A stretch of DNA of 64,000 nucleotides from Sphingobacterium sp. SGG-5 (GCF_011043525.1 NZ_JAAKGO010000004.1:419081-483080); one strand, 5' to 3'; shown: positions 54,266-63,886, counted from the stretch's first letter. Program-made: numbers and translations. The notes: a model not told the origin generated them from the letters alone.

Positions 54266-55792
54266 ATGAGTCATCCTGTTAAGATTAAAAATGCATTGGT
54301 TTCCGTATACTATAAGGACAACCTTGCTCCCCTTATTGAACTATTGAATACATACGGTGTCACTTTCTACTCTACAGGCGGTACGGAAGCGTTCATCCGC
54401 GATCTGGGCATAGGCGTCGAACGTGTGGAGGATTTGACCGGATATCCGTCGATCTTGGGGGGCCGTGTCAAGACGTTGCACCCGAACGTCTTCGGGGGTA
54501 TTCTTTCCCGCCGTCCGCTTGCGGAAGATAAACAACAGCTGGAAACCTACAATATCCCTGAAATTGACTTGGTTATCGTGGATTTATATCCCTTCGAGGA
54601 AACGGTAGCTTCGGGAGCTGCTGAACAGGATATTATTGAAAAGATCGATATCGGCGGTATTTCGCTTATCCGCGCTGCTGCGAAGAACTTTAACGATGTG
54701 GTGATCATTTCTTCTAAAAACGATTACAAAGAGCTGGAAGATATATTGGCATCGCAGGATGGGACAACTACCTTGGAGCAACGTAAATCTTTTGCAAAAA
54801 GAGCATTTAACGTATCATCGCATTACGATACCGCTATATTTAATTACTTCAATCAGGAAGAACCTTTAGAGGTGTTCAAGCAATCGGAACAACAGGCACA
54901 GGTGCTTCGCTACGGTGAAAACCCCCATCAAAAAGGGGTGTTCTTTGGTAATCTGGAAGCGATGTTTGATAAATTGAATGGAAAAGAACTATCGTATAAT
55001 AATCTGGTAGATGTCGATGCGGCGGTGGCTATTATCGATGAATTTGAAGAACCTACGTTCGCCATTTTAAAACATACCAATGCCTGTGGTGTTGCCAGTC
55101 GCACAACAATTAAGCAAGCCTGGACAGATGCTTTGGCATGTGACCCCATATCGGCCTTCGGTGGTGTACTGATTACCAATGGGGAGGTCGATCAAGAAAC
55201 AGCTGCCGAAATCAATAACTTGTTTTTTGAGGTGCTGATAGCTTCTTCTTATACCGAAGAAGCACTGGCCATTCTTACCGCAAAGAAAAACCGGATCATC
55301 TTACGTCGCAAGTCGGTGAAACTCCCGCAACAACAGTTCAAAACCTTGTTGAATGGTGTGATCCTGCAAGATAAAGACCATACTATTGAAGGACCGGCAC
55401 AGATGACAACAGTGACCAACATCGTGCCGACCGAAGAACAAATGAAGGATCTGTACTTTGCCAACAAAATAGTGAAGCATACGAAGTCCAATACCATTGT
55501 ATTTGCGAAGAACGGCACCTTACTGGCTTCGGGCGTGGGACAAACATCCCGTGTCGATGCCTTGAAACAGGCGGTGGAAAAAGCAAAATCATTTGGTTTT
55601 GACCTGAAAGGTAGCGCGATGGCTTCTGACGCTTTCTTCCCTTTTCCGGACTGTGTAGAAATCGCAGGAAATGAAGGAATCGTAGCGGTGCTTCAGCCGG
55701 GTGGATCGATCAAGGATCAATTGTCCGTTGATATGGCCAACGAAAAGGGCATTGCCATGGTCACTACAGGAGTAAGACACTTTAAACATTAA
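54266..55792 (+). CDS. purH: Bifunctional AICAR formyltransferase / IMP cyclohydrolase
   Basis: 508 residues. It does the last two steps of IMP synthesis. The N-terminal MGS-like cyclohydrolase domain has VSVYYKDNLAPLIELLNTYG, STGGTEAFIRDLGI and GRVKTLHPNVFGGILSRR. The AICAR transformylase part has LRYGENPHQKGVFFG, ILKHTNACGVASRTTIKQAW, CDPISAFGGVLITNGEVDQE and VLQPGGSIKDQLSVDMANEK. It ends at a hairpin (55815-55843). Confidence 0.97.
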   Translation: MSHPVKIKNALVSVYYKDNLAPLIELLNTYGVTFYSTGGTEAFIRDLGIGVERVEDLTGYPSILGGRVKTLHPNVFGGILSRRPLAEDKQQLETYNIPEIDLVIVDLYPFEETVASGAAEQDIIEKIDIGGISLIRAAAKNFNDVVIISSKNDYKELEDILASQDGTTTLEQRKSFAKRAFNVSSHYDTAIFNYFNQEEPLEVFKQSEQQAQVLRYGENPHQKGVFFGNLEAMFDKLNGKELSYNNLVDVDAAVAIIDEFEEPTFAILKHTNACGVASRTTIKQAWTDALACDPISAFGGVLITNGEVDQETAAEINNLFFEVLIASSYTEEALAILTAKKNRIILRRKSVKLPQQQFKTLLNGVILQDKDHTIEGPAQMTTVTNIVPTEEQMKDLYFANKIVKHTKSNTIVFAKNGTLLASGVGQTSRVDALKQAVEKAKSFGFDLKGSAMASDAFFPFPDCVEIAGNEGIVAVLQPGGSIKDQLSVDMANEKGIAMVTTGVRHFKH

Positions 55793-55814
55793 CCATAAAG
55801 GTTTACAAACCGGG

Positions 55815-55843
55815 AAAAGCTGTCTTACATCAAGGCAGCTTTT
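55815..55843 (+). terminator. purH terminator
   Basis: AAAAGCTGTCTT pairs with AAGGCAGCTTTT (one G-U pair) around ACATC, followed by TGTTGTTT. A TAACTTTG box at 55871-55878, 20 bp before the FUSC ATG, probably restarts transcription for the next operon. Confidence 0.75.
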
Positions 55844-55897
55844 GTTGTTTAACGCGTTGGTATTTTTGTTTAACTTTGAATCAAGGATGTCAAACCT

Positions 55898-58084
55898 ATG
55901 AGAAGGTCGGAAGAAATCAGTAGTTTTTTTTACAGTCAGTATTTCGGTGAAGGTTTTCGCATAACACTTGCGGTTATCGTTCCGGTATTGATAAGTGCCT
56001 TGTTGGGCGAATTTACCACCGGGACATTAATTTCCCTGGGGGCATTGGTGGTCGGGATTGCGGATACGCCGGGAGCACCTGCTCATCGTCGGGCGGGCGT
56101 GCTCTACTGTACGGTTTTATGTGCACTGACGATTGCTATCACGGGGTTGCTCAACCACTCGCTGGTGGCCATGACGATCTTTATCGCAGCGTTAAGTTTC
56201 ATCTGCTGCATGTTCGCCGTCTTCAACTCGCGGGCTTCTTCTATAGGTACGATGTGCTTATTGACCATGCTCGTCAATGTGGACGGTTTCTATACATTCC
56301 AAGAGGAAATCATTTACCTGGGCTATTTCCTCATCGGTGCATTGTGGTATATGCTGATCAGCTTCTCCATCACATATGTTCGCCCCTACCGTCTTGCTCA
56401 ACAGGAATTGTCGGAGACAATTTTGCAGGTGGCCGAGTACATCCGGTTGAAGGCAAACTTTTACGATATCAAGCATGATCTTGACGATAATTACGATAAG
56501 CTGATCCAAAAGCAGATAGAGGTCAATTCCCATCAGGAAAATGTCCGCGATATTCTCTTCCAGAGTAAGCGGTCGATAAAGGACACGACAAATAAAGGCC
56601 GCTTTTTGACGCTGGTCTTTGCTGATATTGTCGATCTTTTTGAACAAAGCATGGCTACGCACTACGATTACGTGCCTATACGGGAGAAATACGGCTCCTC
56701 CGGCTTGCTGGACAAGATAAGACATATCCTGAATAAAGCCACCTATGAATTGGAAAACATTGCCTATAAACTCAATGCAGACCGGGTGCCACATCCACGT
56801 TATGATCTCAACAAGGAGATTGACGAATTACGGTTTGCATTGGATACCTATGACCGGCAACATCAGGTCAATTCTATTCCCCTGAAAAAAATCATCGTCA
56901 ATATCCGGACGATTGTTGCGCATATACAGCAAGTATACAATTATTGCCAACTCAAAAAGATAGAAATCGAAAAGGAAGAGATAGCCCATACAAAACGGTT
57001 TGTCAAAACAGATATCATCAACTGGCAACGGTTTAGAGATAACCTGAGCCTTAACTCGACGATATTCCGTCATGCGCTCCGCATGTCGGTGACCCTGTCG
57101 ATGACTTACGTTATTCTTAACATGATATCATTCTCAGAGTTTGGAATTTATTGGGTTCTTCTTACGATTTTAGTGATCATGAAACCCGGCTTCGGGTTGA
57201 CCAAAGAGCGAAATTTGCACCGACTCTTGGGTACACTGATCGGCGGTGCGATAGGTGTCGGAATTTTGTGGTTAATTCCGGACTTGACGACACGCTTTAT
57301 CCTTTTAATCATTTGTTTTTTAATCGCCTATAGTCTATTTCGGATCAATTATATTATTGCTGTTATTTTCATGACGCCCTATGTCCTTATTTTGCTCAGT
57401 TTTACGGGAGCCAATACGATTGATATTGCAAGGGAACGGATAATAGACACTTTTTTGGGTGGTGCAATTGCATTCTTCTCCAGCTATATCCTTTTCCCCA
57501 ACTGGGAAAGCCTACAGATCAAGAAAAACATGCGGGAGCTGCTCTTGGCCAACTATCAATATCTGGCACAAGCTATACATATCCTTTCCGGACAGGAAAT
57601 TAAGATTACCGATTATAAATTGGCTCGGAAAGAGGTATACATTGCTTCGGCCAATATGGGGTCTACCTTACAGCGTCTGCTGACGGAACCGAAATGGCGA
57701 CAGCGGATAACGCGGGAAGTGAACAGGTTTGTCATCTTAAACCATATCTTTTCTTCGTATTCGACGACGCTGATGACCCAACTGATTGAGGCGGACACAA
57801 AGGACTTCAACAACGAGGATGTGCGTTTATTCTACCGCGCGTTGCAAAATCTGGAAAAAGCTGTTCAGGCCGTAGATCAGGAGACAAGTGATCAGATCAG
57901 CTGGGTAAAACGTATCAAGACGATAGAAGAACCCAATACAACGAATGATGATGCGATAATAATTACAGAACAATTACAGTTTTTGGTCAAAATTTCGGCA
58001 GATTTGCTCAAAGTCACGCTCGACCTTATGGAGAAAAGTCAAGACGAGCCTATTAAAAAGATAAGAAATGAAGGAGTTATATGA
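55898..58084 (+). CDS. FUSC family inner-membrane protein (YccS/YhfK-like)
   Basis: 728 residues. There are two blocks of membrane helices, residues about 20-170 (FRITLAVIVPVLISALLGEF, ALVVGIADTPGAPAHRRAGV) and 390-540 (FRHALRMSVTLSMTYVILNM, GFGLTKERNLHRLLGTLIGG), each followed by a cytoplasmic helical domain. This is the layout of YccS-type proteins related to aromatic-acid and fusaric-acid efflux pumps, though without MFP or TolC partners nearby. The 3' end overlaps ypdA by 17 bp, so both are co-expressed. Confidence 0.88.
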   Translation: MRRSEEISSFFYSQYFGEGFRITLAVIVPVLISALLGEFTTGTLISLGALVVGIADTPGAPAHRRAGVLYCTVLCALTIAITGLLNHSLVAMTIFIAALSFICCMFAVFNSRASSIGTMCLLTMLVNVDGFYTFQEEIIYLGYFLIGALWYMLISFSITYVRPYRLAQQELSETILQVAEYIRLKANFYDIKHDLDDNYDKLIQKQIEVNSHQENVRDILFQSKRSIKDTTNKGRFLTLVFADIVDLFEQSMATHYDYVPIREKYGSSGLLDKIRHILNKATYELENIAYKLNADRVPHPRYDLNKEIDELRFALDTYDRQHQVNSIPLKKIIVNIRTIVAHIQQVYNYCQLKKIEIEKEEIAHTKRFVKTDIINWQRFRDNLSLNSTIFRHALRMSVTLSMTYVILNMISFSEFGIYWVLLTILVIMKPGFGLTKERNLHRLLGTLIGGAIGVGILWLIPDLTTRFILLIICFLIAYSLFRINYIIAVIFMTPYVLILLSFTGANTIDIARERIIDTFLGGAIAFFSSYILFPNWESLQIKKNMRELLLANYQYLAQAIHILSGQEIKITDYKLARKEVYIASANMGSTLQRLLTEPKWRQRITREVNRFVILNHIFSSYSTTLMTQLIEADTKDFNNEDVRLFYRALQNLEKAVQAVDQETSDQISWVKRIKTIEEPNTTNDDAIIITEQLQFLVKISADLLKVTLDLMEKSQDEPIKKIRNEGVI

Positions 58085-59069
58085 TGTAATCATTATTGGA
58101 GGCGGCCCGATCGGCTTGGCTTGTGGCCTTGCGGCGCAGGCAAACAATTTATCGTATATTATCCTTGAAAAGGGATGTTTGGTCAATTCACTATATCGTT
58201 ATCCGGTGAATATGACGTTCTTCTCCACCTCGGAACGGCTGGAAATTGGTGATATCCCTTTTGTGACAACGCTACCCAAACCTAAACGGGCAGAAGCATT
58301 GGAATACTACCGGCGTATTCAGACCAAATTTGATCTCAACACCCGTCTGTTCGAAGAAGTATCCGCGGTCCACAAGGAAGATAACCTATTTGAGGTCACC
58401 ACCATTAAAGGAACCTATACCGGCAGGAACATTATTGTGGCAACAGGCTTTTATGATATTCCGATGTACCTTAATATTCCGGGCGAAGATTTACCTAAAG
58501 TTTCTCACTACTATAATGACCCACATTACTATGCAGGTCAGCGTGTTATCGTTGTCGGTGCGAGCAACTCGTCCATTGATGCAGCATTAGAGACTTATCG
58601 CAAAGGCGCTGATGTCACGTTGGTCGTTCGCGGCTCCGAAATCAGTCCTCGGGTCAAGTATTGGGTAAGGCCTGATATTGAAAATCGCATTGCGGAGGGG
58701 TCTATCCGAGCTTACTATCACAGTGAACTTGCTGAAATCACGCCTAATGAGGCGGTCATTAAGACGCCAAAAGGATTGGTAAAAATGGATAATGATTTTG
58801 TATTAGCCCTTACGGGTTATCGACCCAATTTTGAGTTTTTGCAAAAAATCGGTATTCACGTACCTTCGGACGGTCCTATGATTCCTACCCATAACACAGG
58901 CACCATGGAAACGAATGTTCCGGGAATGTATTTAGCCGGAGTCGTTTGTGGCGGATTGAATACGCATCTCTGGTTTATTGAAAACTCCAGGATACACGCC
59001 GATATGATTATCAGTGCTATTGTGAAAAAGAAATCATTTACGAAGTCCGTTAATAAAAATTACGGCTAA
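58068..59069 (+). CDS. YpdA-type putative bacillithiol disulfide reductase
   Basis: 333 residues. It has an N-terminal FAD GxGxxG fold (YDVIIIGGGPIGLACGLAAQ), an NADPH-binding GASNSSIDAALETYRKGADV, and the C-terminal ALTGYRPNFEFLQKIGI with GVVCGGLNTHLWFIENSR. There is no CxxC redox pair, as in YpdA/Bdr, which reduces bacillithiol disulfide. That suggests the host makes bacillithiol, although no bsh gene is in the window. It overlaps FUSC at its start and the convergent TetR gene by 36 bp at its end. Confidence 0.87.
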   Translation: MKELYDVIIIGGGPIGLACGLAAQANNLSYIILEKGCLVNSLYRYPVNMTFFSTSERLEIGDIPFVTTLPKPKRAEALEYYRRIQTKFDLNTRLFEEVSAVHKEDNLFEVTTIKGTYTGRNIIVATGFYDIPMYLNIPGEDLPKVSHYYNDPHYYAGQRVIVVGASNSSIDAALETYRKGADVTLVVRGSEISPRVKYWVRPDIENRIAEGSIRAYYHSELAEITPNEAVIKTPKGLVKMDNDFVLALTGYRPNFEFLQKIGIHVPSDGPMIPTHNTGTMETNVPGMYLAGVVCGGLNTHLWFIENSRIHADMIISAIVKKKSFTKSVNKNYG

Positions 59070-59642
59070 TTTCTTTTGCATCGCCAGGATATAATCGAAA
59101 TCATCCTTTGACGGGATAAAATTTGTCCGCAGGTCCTGCATTACCATCATGCGCATGCCCATGGTGGCAAACAAAAACAGACGGGAACATTCCTCCTCAT
59201 CCATATGGTGTAGTTCACCGCTTTCCATGCCTTTGCGAAAGAGATCTCCGATCATTTTACGGTGCATCTCGAAGGCATTTATTAATACGCCTTCCAGATC
59301 TTGGGATACTTCCTTACGATTGAGCAGGGTATATTCAATGATATAATAATAACGCTTGATAAAGTCCATACGCTTGCTAAGCAAGGTCAACACCGCTTCC
59401 TCAGTTTGTGCTAAACCCATAATATGTTGTCGGGTTTCTTTATCAAACTCTTCAACCACAAACTCCAGGACAGCACTATATAAGCTATTCTTATCAGGAA
59501 AATAATAATACAGCAGTGCTTTGGAAAATGATAAGTCCTTCGCTATTTCGGCCATGGTGGTCTTGGCCATTCCGTAGTGCGCAAACCGTCTTTTTGCGGC
59601 CTCCAAAATCTTTACTCGCTTCTCATCGGCATTCTTTGACAT
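59034..59642 (-). CDS. TetR/AcrR family transcriptional regulator
   Basis: 202 residues. The N-terminal helix-turn-helix is KRVKILEAAKRRFAHYGMAK, TTMAEIAKDLSFSKALLYYY and FPDKNSLYSAV, typical of TetR. The C-terminal helical ligand domain is like those of the AcrR group. It is convergent with FUSC-ypdA and divergent from murB. The imperfect palindrome at 59649-59662, directly before its start, is a likely autoregulatory operator. FUSC is a plausible target, by position only. Confidence 0.92.
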   Translation of the reverse strand: MSKNADEKRVKILEAAKRRFAHYGMAKTTMAEIAKDLSFSKALLYYYFPDKNSLYSAVLEFVVEEFDKETRQHIMGLAQTEEAVLTLLSKRMDFIKRYYYIIEYTLLNRKEVSQDLEGVLINAFEMHRKMIGDLFRKGMESGELHHMDEEECSRLFLFATMGMRMMVMQDLRTNFIPSKDDFDYILAMQKKLAVIFINGLRK

Positions 59643-59648
59643 ACTAAT

Positions 59649-59662
59649 CGTAAATATTTTCG
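59649..59662. promoter_or_regulatory. Possible TetR operator
   Basis: CG-T-AAATATTT-T-CG is palindromic except at one base pair and lies 7 bp upstream of the TetR ATG, between that gene and murB. Confidence 0.4.
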
Positions 59663-59760
59663 TTCATAAACAAGGCTTTCTCTTATCTTTATGGCATTCG
59701 ATATTAAAGTTATCACTTTTAATTTGATTTATTACCAGAAAAAGTCAAAAACTGCAGATT

Positions 59761-60771
59761 GTGGATGTAAAACAAAACGTTTCGCTTAAACCCTACAACA
59801 CTTTTGGCGTTGAAGCTATTGCCCATAAATTTATCGACTTAACAAACGAGACGCGATTAGTGGACCTGTTTGAACAAGATCTGTTCGCCCAAAAATTTTA
59901 TGTGATCGGCGGGGGGAGCAATATTCTATTTACGCAGGACTTTTCCGGCACAATCATACACTTATCCAATAAAGGTATCCAACATTTTGTGGAAGGAAAC
60001 CATGTATATGTCACGGCCGCTGCGGGCGAAATATGGAACGATCTGGTCTGGTATTGTGTCCGTCACAATTTTCCGGGATTGGAAAATATGGCATTGATAC
60101 CGGGTACTGTGGGAGGATCACCTGTGCAAAATATCGGAGCGTACGGTGCCGAATTGATGGATATCTTCTATTCTTGTCGGGCATTCGATACGAAAACGGG
60201 ACAGTTCCGAACCTTTCATCACGTAGACTGTGCGTTCACCTATCGGGATAGTATATTCAAAACAAAATATAAAGGACGGTACATTATACTTTCCGTCACG
60301 TACAAGCTGTCAATACATGCACCATTGAATACGAAATACGGGGCTATAGAAAGTGAACTTCAAAAAAGGGGAATCGCACAACCATCGATAAAAGATGTCG
60401 CCGAGGTCGTCTCCTACATACGGGTGGAGAAATTACCGGATCCGGGAACGATCGGGAACGCAGGCAGCTTTTTTAAAAATCCAATTATATCAAACCAACA
60501 GCTCAACGAGCTAAGGTCTACATTTCCCGATATAGTCTATTATCCCGTGTCAGACACCCATAGTAAATTAGCAGCGGGATGGCTTATCGAGCAATGTGGC
60601 TGGAAAGGTAAGATTGTAGGTCAGGCGGGAACATGGAAACACCAAGCTTTAGTCATTGTTAATCAAGGGGCAGCTACTGGCCGGGAAATCTATAATCTCT
60701 CTACGCAGATTGTAGAAGATGTCTACAAAAAATTTGGTGTAGAATTGGAACGGGAAGTGAATATTTTATAA
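59761..60771 (+). CDS. murB: UDP-N-acetylenolpyruvoylglucosamine reductase
   Basis: 336 residues from a GTG start (MDVKQNVSLKPYNTFGVEAI, the usual type I MurB opening). It reduces UDP-GlcNAc-enolpyruvate with NADPH in peptidoglycan synthesis. FAD-binding YVIGGGSNILF, GLENMALIPGTVGGSPVQNI, GAYGAE and the catalytic Ser in PGTIGNAGSFFKNPII are visible, plus a C-terminal SKLAAGWLIEQCGWKGKIVG. It is away from the mur/dcw cluster, transcribed singly. Confidence 0.96.
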   Translation: MDVKQNVSLKPYNTFGVEAIAHKFIDLTNETRLVDLFEQDLFAQKFYVIGGGSNILFTQDFSGTIIHLSNKGIQHFVEGNHVYVTAAAGEIWNDLVWYCVRHNFPGLENMALIPGTVGGSPVQNIGAYGAELMDIFYSCRAFDTKTGQFRTFHHVDCAFTYRDSIFKTKYKGRYIILSVTYKLSIHAPLNTKYGAIESELQKRGIAQPSIKDVAEVVSYIRVEKLPDPGTIGNAGSFFKNPIISNQQLNELRSTFPDIVYYPVSDTHSKLAAGWLIEQCGWKGKIVGQAGTWKHQALVIVNQGAATGREIYNLSTQIVEDVYKKFGVELEREVNIL

Positions 60772-61029
60772 AAAGTTTTCCACAATTCTTAACAACTTCT
60801 TTTCGAGGGAGTTAATAAAGCGAGCTATATCTTCCTTAAGACAACTTCGCCTCTCGGTATCATCCGAATTAATAAAAATTTAATCCGATTCAATAAATAT
60901 TAGCACGATGTTTGCAACGTTTTAGATCACAATGCGTTCATTAATACACGTCGCATAGTTGTGAAACCTATATTCCCGGGCATTTCCCAGCTATTCGATA
61001 AATGGTTTAACCCCAAAATTGAAAAGAAT

Positions 61030-61545
61030 ATGAACAGATTTGAATTTAACAACCTTGTCATCCAGCATGCTGATTCCCTAAAATTGTATGCAAGGAACTT
61101 TACCAAAGAACAAGATGATGCGAATGATCTCGTGCAGGACACACTGCTGAAAGCAGTAACGTATTTCAAAAATTTTAGAGAAGGCACTAACCTTAAAGGC
61201 TGGCTCTACACTATTATGAAAAACACGTTCATCAACAATTACCGTCGCATAACTAAACTGAACAGCTTCTTAACTAAGGAAAAAGAAATCTCTCCGAGCC
61301 ATCTACTCGTATCTGCAGCTTATAATGGAGGAGAGAATAAATTTGTGATGGAAGACATTACCTCAACTTTAAATAGTCTTGCTGACGAGTACTACATTCC
61401 TTTCACCATGTATTTTGAAGGGTATAAATACCATGAAATATCGGATCATCTCGACATCCCTATAGGTACCGTAAAAACACGCATTCACATGGCCAGAAAA
61501 GCCATGAAAAAGAGACTCTCTACCTATAAACATCGAAGCAACTAA
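61030..61545 (+). CDS. ECF-type RNA polymerase sigma factor
   Basis: 171 residues from MNRFEFNNLVIQHADSLKLY; a GTG at 60961 would add 23 residues (MKPIFPGISQLFDKW...), less like the family. Region 2 is ANDLVQDTLLKAVTYFKNFR and GTNLKGWLYTIMKNTFINNY; region 4 is YYIPFTMYFEGYKYHEISDH, LDIPIGTVKTRIHMARKAMK. No anti-sigma gene is adjacent, so this belongs to the kind of ECF sigma regulated by other means. The 258 bp upstream hold nothing else clear. Confidence 0.92.
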   Translation: MNRFEFNNLVIQHADSLKLYARNFTKEQDDANDLVQDTLLKAVTYFKNFREGTNLKGWLYTIMKNTFINNYRRITKLNSFLTKEKEISPSHLLVSAAYNGGENKFVMEDITSTLNSLADEYYIPFTMYFEGYKYHEISDHLDIPIGTVKTRIHMARKAMKKRLSTYKHRSN

Positions 61546-61581
61546 GGGAACTCATGCTGTATGTAAATGTATCACAAATCT

Positions 61582-61615
61582 GATATAGGCGGATAAAATC
61601 CTATTCGCCTATATC
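61582..61615. terminator. Hairpin between sigma factor and PfkB kinase genes
   Basis: GATATAGGCG pairs perfectly with CGCCTATATC around a 14-nt loop. It overlaps the last codons of the kinase gene and lacks a strong T-run, so it may serve mainly the plus-strand sigma gene. Confidence 0.5.
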
Positions 61616-62518
61616 AAATTTGGTCAAGGTCACGAACTGCTTTATCCTGTCTACAATTTCCGCTCGTGATAGGTTTTGGATGCGATCCGTTCCAAACTTT
61701 TCTACACAAAAAGAAGCCAATGCGGAACCATAGATCACCGCGTTGCGCATATTAGCAAAGTTTACAGATTTCACTTTAGCGAGGTAACCGATAAATCCTC
61801 CGGCAAAGGTGTCCCCTGCTCCTGTTGGATCGAAGACGTCTGCCAACGGAAGCGCCGGTGCGGAAAAGACTTCACCATCACCAAATAACAAAGCACCGTG
61901 CTCTCCTTTTTTAATAATCAGGTAGCTCGGTCCCATCTGAAGGATGGATTCAGCTGCTTTTACCAGTGAATATTCACCGGACAACTGCCGCGCTTCTGCA
62001 TCGTTAATAGTCAGGACATCAACTTTTTGAAGTACCTTCTTCAAATCACCCAAAGCGACATCCATCCAGAAGTTCATCGTATCCAGCACGACTAATTTGG
62101 GCTTATGGGCGAGACGTTCCAGCGTATCCAGTTGCACCTGTGGCGTAAGATTACCCAACAACAGATATTCGCAATCTTGATAAGAAATGGGGATCTTGGG
62201 GTCAAAGTCCGCCAAAACATTCAGTTCAGTGACCAGCGTGTCCCGGCTGTTCATATCATTATGGTACTTTCCTGCCCAAAAGAAGGATTTACCACCCTTA
62301 ATAATCTCCACACCCTCTACAGCAATACCTTTATCGGTAAGCATATTAATCTGATCGCCGAAATCTTCGCCGATAACGGAGATCAGTTTCACTTTATTAT
62401 ACAGATAAGATGCTGCCAGACCGGCATAGGTCGCCGCACCACCAACGATTTTATCCGTCTTGCCAAATGGCGTTTCTATCGCATCAAAAGCTACCGTTCC
62501 TACTATAACTAAACTCAT
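61601..62518 (-). CDS. PfkB family carbohydrate/nucleoside kinase
   Basis: 305 residues. The N-terminal GGAATYAGLAASYLYNKVKL and the C-terminal DPTGAGDTFAGGFIGYLAKV (catalytic Asp, anion hole) are the two PfkB signatures. YLIIKKGEHGALLFGDGEVF is typical. The substrate is a ribose-like sugar or nucleoside, and the sequence alone does not decide. It is monocistronic. Confidence 0.92.
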   Translation of the reverse strand: MSLVIVGTVAFDAIETPFGKTDKIVGGAATYAGLAASYLYNKVKLISVIGEDFGDQINMLTDKGIAVEGVEIIKGGKSFFWAGKYHNDMNSRDTLVTELNVLADFDPKIPISYQDCEYLLLGNLTPQVQLDTLERLAHKPKLVVLDTMNFWMDVALGDLKKVLQKVDVLTINDAEARQLSGEYSLVKAAESILQMGPSYLIIKKGEHGALLFGDGEVFSAPALPLADVFDPTGAGDTFAGGFIGYLAKVKSVNFANMRNAVIYGSALASFCVEKFGTDRIQNLSRAEIVDRIKQFVTLTKFDIGE

Positions 62519-62703
62519 GTTTTTATAAAATATAATAAAAAAACCGACGTGTTAGCCGGTTGACGCTTACAATCTAAAGCCGCACAAAAATAAAGCTTAA
62601 TTTCAAATATTCAGAAAAAAAACAAATTCTCTAAAATATTTATAGGTTTCAATTGTCTTCTTCTATAAGAGCTCTATTTTTTTAATTTAAGAAAGGTAAA
62701 AAA

Positions 62704-63075
62704 GTGAAAAAAAAATTCTTCAATTTTAAGACAAAATATCGGTACATTATGTTTCCTGTATTCGGAATTGCTGCGTTAGCGTTATTCGGCAGCGTGCTCA
62801 TGCTATTATGGAATTGGCTCGTACCCCCTATTTTCGGGTTCACAACTATCAATTTCTGGCAGGCATTAGGGTTATTTGCCTTATCACGGTTATTATTTTC
62901 AGGAATGGGTGCTAGAGGATGCGGAAAGCATAAGGGTAATGGATTCGCTGCACGTAAAAGATGGATGAAAATGACACCCGAGGAACGCAACGAATGGTTC
63001 AAAAACAGGGGATGTCATGGCCGGCACGCGGAGGCGGACGAAAAAGCAAATGACACGTCTGAAAATGGGCAATGA
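62704..63075 (+). CDS. Small membrane protein upstream of an ECF sigma factor
   Basis: 123 residues from a GTG start (MKKKFFNFKTKYRYIMFPVF). There are two membrane helices (about 15-42 and 48-68), then a basic cytoplasmic tail with RKRWMKMTPEERNEWFKNRG and a His/Cys-rich end. The TPEER-like segment recalls the helices of CpxP/Spy-like sensor proteins, but this is a loose likeness. It overlaps the sigma gene by 11 bp, so translation is coupled, and it may control that sigma factor. Confidence 0.7.
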   Translation: MKKKFFNFKTKYRYIMFPVFGIAALALFGSVLMLLWNWLVPPIFGFTTINFWQALGLFALSRLLFSGMGARGCGKHKGNGFAARKRWMKMTPEERNEWFKNRGCHGRHAEADEKANDTSENGQ

Positions 63076-63634
63076 GGAAAACCGCAAGCATGTAGAGAGG
63101 CAGGTTCAAGAAAACCTGCCGCGTATCCGTTCATTCATTAGGGGGCGTGTGTCGAATAATGAAGATGCTGAAGATATACTGCAGGACGTATTTTACCAGT
63201 TTTTAAAAGCAATGGAAAGCGCGCATCGTCCAATTGAATTGGTATCAAGCTGGTTATTTCGCGTTGCAAAAAACACGATAATCAACAAAGGAAAAAAGAA
63301 AAAAGAGGAACCTATCCCAACAAATTGGTATGATGAAGACGGCTTCTTGAGGGAGGAATATGCCTTATTTCCCGGAGAGAAAGACTATGAAAATCCGGAA
63401 CAAAGTTATATATGGGCCGTGGTATGGCAAGAGCTGAACGAAGCGCTTATGGAACTTCCGGATGAACAACGGAATATTTTTGAGTGGACGGAATTTGAAG
63501 GTATTTCGATCAAAGCGATTTCGGAGGCAACCGGTATACAAACAAACACGTTATTATCGAGAAAGCACTATGCAGTTAAATATCTTCGTAAACGACTGAA
63601 AAGCATCTACGATGAAATAATTCTAAACAGCTAA
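63065..63634 (+). CDS. ECF-type RNA polymerase sigma factor
   Basis: 189 residues from MGNEENRKHVERQVQENLPR; an upstream ATG (63017) lies inside the previous gene. Region 2 is NNEDAEDILQDVFYQFLKAM with SSWLFRVAKNTIINKGKKKK. Region 4 is LMELPDEQRNIFEWTEFEGI, SIKAISEATGIQTNTLLSRK. Between them is a charged linker with the unusual acidic stretch WYDEDGFLREEYALFPGEKD. It forms an operon with the membrane protein upstream and the small protein downstream. Confidence 0.92.
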   Translation: MGNEENRKHVERQVQENLPRIRSFIRGRVSNNEDAEDILQDVFYQFLKAMESAHRPIELVSSWLFRVAKNTIINKGKKKKEEPIPTNWYDEDGFLREEYALFPGEKDYENPEQSYIWAVVWQELNEALMELPDEQRNIFEWTEFEGISIKAISEATGIQTNTLLSRKHYAVKYLRKRLKSIYDEIILNS

Positions 63635-63666
63635 AAACATCTACTTATCACATTAAAAACATCATA

Positions 63667-63885
63667 ATGGTATATATATTTAAAACTTCGGTAAAAACAG
63701 AAAAACACATTCAGGTGTTGGAGCCTTTTTTAAGCGAGCTCTGTAAACAAGGAAGATGGAACTTTGACTTGGAAGACTGTGATAAAATATTACGTATTGA
63801 TAACCCTTATGAAAATTCAGCGGATATCATCAAACTACTCCAGGAGAAAGATTTTGACTGTGAGGAATTGGGGTGTTTTCAGTAA
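63667..63885 (+). CDS. Small conserved protein, ferredoxin-like fold possible
   Basis: 72 residues. The strand-helix-strand-strand-helix order (MVYIFKTSVKTEKHIQVLEP, LCKQGRWNFDLEDCDKILRI, ADIIKLLQEKDFDCEELG) looks like a single beta-alpha-beta module similar to heavy-metal-associated domains, but without a CxxC site. No named family was assigned. It follows the sigma gene by 32 bp and ends just before a strong terminator. Confidence 0.65.
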   Translation: MVYIFKTSVKTEKHIQVLEPFLSELCKQGRWNFDLEDCDKILRIDNPYENSADIIKLLQEKDFDCEELGCFQ

Positions 63886-63886
63886 A

